Shown in pieces: positions 5,587 through 9,395 of a stretch of DNA of 9,395 bases. The translations under genes and the position numbers were made by a program. The stretch is from Deltaproteobacteria bacterium. GTDB taxonomy: Bacteria; Desulfobacterota; DSM-4660; Desulfatiglandales; B25-G16. Position 1 is the stretch's first letter. The number at the start of each line of letters is the position of its first letter. The DNA is taken from positions 2,898,741 through 2,908,135 of the forward strand of contig CP070752.1 in the NCBI GenBank assembly GCA_020348625.1, given 5' to 3'. The notes below the pieces were generated by a model. That model worked only from the letters and a program-made list of their open reading frames with translations. It searched no databases and was not told the DNA's origin.

Positions 5587-6453
5587 ATGAAGTCAGACCT
5601 CGAATACTTACTGAAATGCGCCAGGAAAGCAGCTCTCTTGGGGGCTCAAGAGATTAGCGGTATTTACGAACGGTATCTTTCAGGCGGAGATATTGGTATC
5701 AAGGAAAAGGGTGAGAATGATCCGGTAACCGCTGCGGACATGGCGGCGAATCAGGTCATTACGCAGACGTTAAAGAGCTATTTTCCTGACCACGCTATTC
5801 TTACCGAGGAAGAGCCGAGTACGTGGAACAGGACTGGTGAGGAGTGGGTTTGGATGATTGATCCCTTGGACGGCACAAAGGATTTCATTAAGAAGAACGG
5901 GGAATTCGTAACCATGATTGGCCTGACCCATTTTGGCACACCCATCATTGGGGTGGTGATCGAGCCCGCTAGTGGGCTAGAATTTTATGGTTGTAAGGGT
6001 CAGGGTGCCTATCGTAGCATTTACCACCAAACAGGAGCGGCTTCACGTGTAGATTTTCCAACCATTTCAGACCCGACACATTTGCGCCTCGCAGTTAGTC
6101 GCTCGCACCGCGACTCCAAGGTTGACAAACTGATTCAATTGCTGCCAATCACCGTGGAGATCCCATCCGGAAGCGTGGGCAGAAAGATGGCAATGGTTAT
6201 CAATGGAAACGCCGACATGTACGTGCACCCTGTGCGAGGAACGAAACTATGGGATACGTGCGCCTGTGATGTTATCGCTTCCGAGGCCGGAGGGGTGCTA
6301 CTTTCTGGCACTGGCGATAGGATTAGCTATGTCAGAGCATCCGGCGATATTGAAAATCACTACGGGTTGTTGGTCTGCTCATCTACTATTGCAGACAAGG
6401 TTATTTGGGCCTCCAGAAAGGTATGGGGATTAGACGAGCAAATGGATCGATGA
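5587..6453 (+). CDS. cysQ: 3'(2'),5'-bisphosphate nucleotidase CysQ (inositol-monophosphatase superfamily)
   Basis: CysQ removes the 3' phosphate of 3'-phosphoadenosine 5'-phosphate to give AMP, clearing a by-product of sulfate activation and of phosphopantetheine transfer. The 288 residues are slightly longer than E. coli CysQ (about 246). Superfamily motifs are present in order: DPVTAAD (45-51), the acidic EEE (74-76), WMIDPLDGTKDF (89-100) with metal ligands Asp92 and Asp95, and LWDTCACDVIASEAGG (221-236) with Asp223. The NGEFVTMIGL run after the second motif is more like CysQ than inositol monophosphatase, though a related sugar or inositol phosphatase cannot be excluded. The ribosome site is weak (GGGA about nine bases before the ATG). 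The gene diverges from tRNA-Leu and converges on the cobA-hemD fusion, with 52 bases between the stops. Confidence 0.87.
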   Translation: MKSDLEYLLKCARKAALLGAQEISGIYERYLSGGDIGIKEKGENDPVTAADMAANQVITQTLKSYFPDHAILTEEEPSTWNRTGEEWVWMIDPLDGTKDFIKKNGEFVTMIGLTHFGTPIIGVVIEPASGLEFYGCKGQGAYRSIYHQTGAASRVDFPTISDPTHLRLAVSRSHRDSKVDKLIQLLPITVEIPSGSVGRKMAMVINGNADMYVHPVRGTKLWDTCACDVIASEAGGVLLSGTGDRISYVRASGDIENHYGLLVCSSTIADKVIWASRKVWGLDEQMDR

Positions 6454-6472
6454 TTACTTCTTCAAGTATTAA

Positions 6473-6499
6473 AGTATAATTATATCAATATATTATACT
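6473..6499. terminator. AT-only hairpin between convergent genes, possible bidirectional terminator
   Basis: AGTATAAT (6473-6480) and ATTATACT (6492-6499) are perfect inverted copies. With one bulged T the stem extends to about 12 pairs with a three-base loop. The gap between the cysQ and cobA-hemD stops is almost pure A and T. The stem is too weak for a classic GC-rich terminator, but its place between two converging stops suggests transcription ends there. Confidence 0.4.
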
Positions 6500-6505
6500 A
6501 TAATA

Positions 6506-8038
6506 TTAATCTTTTCTATAATACCTAACAACGGCCTCTAGCAACCCCTCTATCGTATACGTATCGGGCACTATTGTAACGTCTAAACCCTTTTCCGCAG
6601 CCCTTTGAGCGGTAATGGGTCCTATGCACGCTATCTTGGCCCCGGCGATTCCCTCCTCAGCTGATTTACCCTTCACCAGGTGCAAAAGATTATCTACCGT
6701 TGAAGGACTGGTAAAGGTAATCATGTCAACAGGACCCTCTTGCACAAAACCGCAAAGCCTCTCATCGTCATATTCCGGCAGTACTGTCTGATATGCTTCA
6801 ACCACGTCCACGGTTGCACCAAGGCTTGTGATCTTTTTGGGCAAAAAGTCGCGGGCAAGAGCGGGTCTCGGCAAAAGAAATCTCTTTCCAGCAATCGGCA
6901 GCTTTTCTAAGGCCTCAACAATACCCTCGGCAGAGTATTTTTCAGGAAGCAAATCCGGGATAAGCCCCGCTTGATTCAGGGCATCTCCAGTTGCAGGGCC
7001 TATGACCCCAATCTGGATGCCGCTCAGGTGGCGTGCGTCCTTTTTTGCGCTGCGTAGTCGCTGAAGAAAAAACTCAACCCCATTGACGCTGGTAAAGAGC
7101 ACCCAATCATATCGGGAGAGTCCCTTAATTGCTTCATCAATTTCCCCCCAGCTCTTAGGAGGTAGGATCTTAATAGTCGGAAGAAGATGAACCCGGGCGC
7201 CCAGCTCAGAGAGCATACTAGCGAGTCCTTGTGCTTGTTCCTCCGGTCTGGTAACAAAGATATTCTTGCCGAAAAGGGGTTTAGATTCAAACCAGTTAAG
7301 ATGTTCTCTCAGCTTTACGACGTCCCCAACCACGATTATTCCGGGAGGTGCAATCTTCGCTGCCCGGGCCTTTTGATGAATGTCGGAGAGGGTTCCCCGT
7401 ATTGCCCTCTGGCCCGGGAGGGTTCCGTTAGCTATGACCGCCGCCGGACAATTCGGCGAACGACCATGATCTATTAATTGCTGTGCAATAGTGCCGAGGT
7501 TACGCATGCCCATGAGGAACACCAGGGTACCGGAAAACCCGGCAAGCCCCTCCCAGTTTATACTGGATGTTTCTTTGGTTGGGTCCTCGTGGCCTGTAAT
7601 AAAACAGACTGTGGAGGAATAAGCTCGATGAGTCAGTGGTATACCTGCATAAGCGGGCACTGCTATGGCAGAAGTTACTCCAGGGACTATTTCAAACGGT
7701 ATCCGGGCCCGAGAGAGCTCCATAGCCTCCTCCCCTCCCCGCCCGAAGATAAAAGGATCTCCTCCTTTTAGCCTCGCAACTGTGAGGCCTATCTTGGCCT
7801 TTTCGATCAAAAGGCTGTTGATTTTCTGTTGGCTGGCCGTATGCATGCCGCCCCTCTTGCCCACGTATATGAGCTCTGCATCTTCGCCTGCAAGGCACAG
7901 AATCGACTCATTAACCAGATAGTCATAGATAACAACATCAGCCTTCTGGAGACACTCTTTGGCCTTGAGCGTGAGAAGGTCTGCACTGCCTGGGCCGCCC
8001 CCAATGAGATAGACTATGCCTTGCTTCCGTTTATTCAC
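6506..8038 (-). CDS. cobA-hemD: Fused uroporphyrinogen-III C-methyltransferase / uroporphyrinogen-III synthase
   Basis: This bifunctional tetrapyrrole enzyme has about 510 residues. Residues 8-247 are the SAM-dependent methyltransferase (SUMT/CobA): VYLIGGGPGSADLLTLKA (9-26), RLKGGDPFIFGRGGEE (89-104), PGVTSAIAVPAYAGIPLTHR (119-138) and PPGIIVVGDVV (231-241). It turns uroporphyrinogen III into precorrin-2. Residues 257-508 are the HemD synthase: GKNIFVTRPEEQAQ (257-270), VLFTSVNGVEFF, VIGPATGDAL, MITFTSPSTVDNL and IACIGPITAQRA. It closes hydroxymethylbilane to uroporphyrinogen III. Domain order follows the pathway backwards, as in known fusions. No CysG-type dehydrogenase/ferrochelatase part is attached, so precorrin-2 oxidation needs another gene. 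A GTG at 8038 fits the GAGGT seven bases upstream; a GTG at 8047 would add three residues but lies in the ribosome site. It follows hemC, with 24 bases between hemC stop and this start. Confidence 0.95.
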   Translation of the reverse strand: MNKRKQGIVYLIGGGPGSADLLTLKAKECLQKADVVIYDYLVNESILCLAGEDAELIYVGKRGGMHTASQQKINSLLIEKAKIGLTVARLKGGDPFIFGRGGEEAMELSRARIPFEIVPGVTSAIAVPAYAGIPLTHRAYSSTVCFITGHEDPTKETSSINWEGLAGFSGTLVFLMGMRNLGTIAQQLIDHGRSPNCPAAVIANGTLPGQRAIRGTLSDIHQKARAAKIAPPGIIVVGDVVKLREHLNWFESKPLFGKNIFVTRPEEQAQGLASMLSELGARVHLLPTIKILPPKSWGEIDEAIKGLSRYDWVLFTSVNGVEFFLQRLRSAKKDARHLSGIQIGVIGPATGDALNQAGLIPDLLPEKYSAEGIVEALEKLPIAGKRFLLPRPALARDFLPKKITSLGATVDVVEAYQTVLPEYDDERLCGFVQEGPVDMITFTSPSTVDNLLHLVKGKSAEEGIAGAKIACIGPITAQRAAEKGLDVTIVPDTYTIEGLLEAVVRYYRKD

Positions 8039-8062
8039 TAACCTCACCTCGTAAAACGGCGA

Positions 8063-8986
8063 TCACGTTACCCTATGAATATCATCTATGATTTGTTGAG
8101 CCCCGGAGCCCAAAAGCATCTTTGCCAATCGTGCCCCAATGAGTCCAGCCTCATCCGCCGTACCTTCCAAGGAATTGCGAAATACCCTCTTTCCATCCGG
8201 ACTCGCCACCAAGGCATCTAGATGAACAACCTTGTCATCAAGCATTGCGTGTGCACCCACGGGAAGTTCACACCCACCCCTGAGCTCACGGAGGAACGAT
8301 CGTTCGGCCTCTATCGCTATCCTCGTTGGATAGTGATCCAAGAATGCCAGAAAGGATTTCACTTTATGATCATCTCGTCGCAGCTCAAGCCCGAGTGCAC
8401 CTTGTCCGATAGCGGGCACCATAATCCCAATAGGAAGGGATTGGGTTATTCTTTCGCTGAGGCCCACCCTTCGCAAACCGGCAGCGGCAACGACGATTGC
8501 TTGCAGATCCTCAGTATGAAGCTTGCGGAGTCTTGTGTCCAGGTTCCCCCTTAAAGGAATAACATTTAGATCTGGGCGGTAGTGGAGGAGCTGAGCAGTT
8601 CGCCTTAAGCTGCTTGTGCCGATAGAGGAGTGTTGAGGAAGATGATCAAGCACAATGTTGTTTCGCGATATTATGACATCATGAGAATCTTCCCGCTCGG
8701 GAAAAATGCCGATATGCAAATTATTCGGGATTTCAGCAGGAACATCTTTGAGGCTATGTACGGCAACATCTATGTCTTCTCTCTGTAGGGCCTCCTCGAT
8801 TTCTTTCACAAACAGGCCTTTCCCGCCAATGCTGCTCAACGGTCTGTCAATGATCCTATCGCCCCTCGTTTTTATCTTCACGATCTCAACCTTCGTATCC
8901 GGATACCGATCCGAGATCCGATTACGCACCCAAAGGGCTTGAGCAAGGGCTAGCTGACTGGCCCGTGTACCGATCCTGATATGCAT
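8063..8986 (-). CDS. hemC: Hydroxymethylbilane synthase (porphobilinogen deaminase)
   Basis: HemC joins four porphobilinogen units into hydroxymethylbilane, the substrate of the HemD half of the next gene. The 307 residues match the family length. The start MHIRIGTRASQLALAQA is the standard N-terminus. HSLKDVP (77-83) carries the catalytic Asp81, matching E. coli Asp84. GTSSLRR (123-129) and RGNLDTRLRKL (146-156) bind cofactor and substrate acid groups, PAIGQGALG (191-199) is conserved, and LRGGCELPVGAH (235-246) carries Cys239, which attaches the dipyrromethane cofactor. I chose the ATG at 8986, with GGTGA just upstream. A GTG at 8992 adds two residues and would overlap the ispD stop as GTGA. 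Either way translation is probably coupled to ispD. Confidence 0.96.
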   Translation of the reverse strand: MHIRIGTRASQLALAQALWVRNRISDRYPDTKVEIVKIKTRGDRIIDRPLSSIGGKGLFVKEIEEALQREDIDVAVHSLKDVPAEIPNNLHIGIFPEREDSHDVIISRNNIVLDHLPQHSSIGTSSLRRTAQLLHYRPDLNVIPLRGNLDTRLRKLHTEDLQAIVVAAAGLRRVGLSERITQSLPIGIMVPAIGQGALGLELRRDDHKVKSFLAFLDHYPTRIAIEAERSFLRELRGGCELPVGAHAMLDDKVVHLDALVASPDGKRVFRNSLEGTADEAGLIGARLAKMLLGSGAQQIIDDIHRVT

Positions 8987-8988
8987 AA

Positions 8989-9395
8989 TCACCGTGATTC
9001 TGTTGAGAGCAGAAAACGCGCGACCTGAAGGTCATGGGGCGTGGTTATCTTTATGTTACGCTCCTCTCCTTCGATTATCTTAGCGGAAATACCCATCTTT
9101 TCCACCAGAAAGGCATCGTCTGTTGCTTCAGTCCAAAACCGTTTGAGCGCTTCCTGGTGGGCCGAATGTATGTCTTCACGGCTGAAAATCTGCGGGGTTT
9201 GAATGAGCCATAAACCCTTTCGTTCAATGGTCTTTAATACATTGGCCTTGCTGTCGACCCGCTTTATGGTTTCGGTAATCGGAAGCCCGGTGATTACCGC
9301 CCGATAACGTCGGGCAGCCTTGATTACCTTTTCGATAAGTTCAATCGATACAAATGGCCTGACACCGTCATGGATAAGCACCAACCTGCAGCTAT
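8989..9395 (-). CDS. ispD: 2-C-methyl-D-erythritol 4-phosphate cytidylyltransferase, C-terminal part
   Basis: IspD adds CMP from CTP to methylerythritol phosphate in the MEP route to isoprenoids. Only the last 135 or so residues are in the window; roughly 100 N-terminal residues, including the CTP-binding glycine-rich loop, lie beyond its right edge. Motifs seen are LIHDGVRPFV (the E. coli HDAARP site with the metal Asp), ITETIKRV, LWLIQTPQIF, TEATDDAFLVEKMG and EGEERNIKITTPHDL, whose NIK lysine matches E. coli Lys213. The frame is open through base 9393, so no start is in view; a TTG at 9384 is not the real start. The gene runs straight into hemC with a two-base gap or four-base overlap. Confidence 0.93.
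   Translation of the reverse strand, partial: SCRLVLIHDGVRPFVSIELIEKVIKAARRYRAVITGLPITETIKRVDSKANVLKTIERKGLWLIQTPQIFSREDIHSAHQEALKRFWTEATDDAFLVEKMGISAKIIEGEERNIKITTPHDLQVARFLLSTESR

Overview
The window reads as an ordinary stretch of chromosome from a Gram-negative bacterium of middling GC content. An outer-membrane beta-barrel of the omptin family requires an outer membrane. A fused uroporphyrinogen-III methyltransferase/synthase, a MEP-pathway ispD and a single XerD-type recombinase would fit a member of the former Deltaproteobacteria (Desulfobacterota). That placement is inference, because no rRNA or taxon-specific marker is present.

Left part (1-2550). A few codons of an unidentified plus-strand gene meet, tail to tail, an omptin-like outer-membrane protease on the minus strand. 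Upstream of it on the same strand is an exported staphylococcal-nuclease-like protein that lacks both arginines normally needed for catalysis. A gene-free stretch of about 430 bases with candidate promoters in both directions separates these from a small plus-strand gene of unknown function with a very strong ribosome binding site. This is the least conventional part of the window.

Middle (2551-5485). Two minus-strand tRNA genes, initiator tRNA-Met(CAT) and tRNA-Leu(CAG), each have a candidate promoter and a hairpin terminator, and the two hairpins have similar sequences. Between them lie a tight pepP-like/xerD pair on the minus strand and a short plus-strand gene for a zinc-ribbon protein with two membrane segments.

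Right part (5486-9395). A CysQ-type 3'(2'),5'-bisphosphate nucleotidase on the plus strand converges on a compact minus-strand operon, ispD (cut by the window end), hemC, then the cobA-hemD fusion. HemC makes hydroxymethylbilane; the HemD half closes it to uroporphyrinogen III; the CobA half methylates that to precorrin-2, the branch point to siroheme, cobalamin and siroheme-derived heme. IspD belongs to isoprenoid synthesis and shares only the transcription unit.

I see no CRISPR array, insertion sequence, prophage or toxin-antitoxin pair, and no convincing new multi-gene system. The best leads are single genes: the omptin homologue, the arginine-less nuclease and the small gene at 2115-2372.
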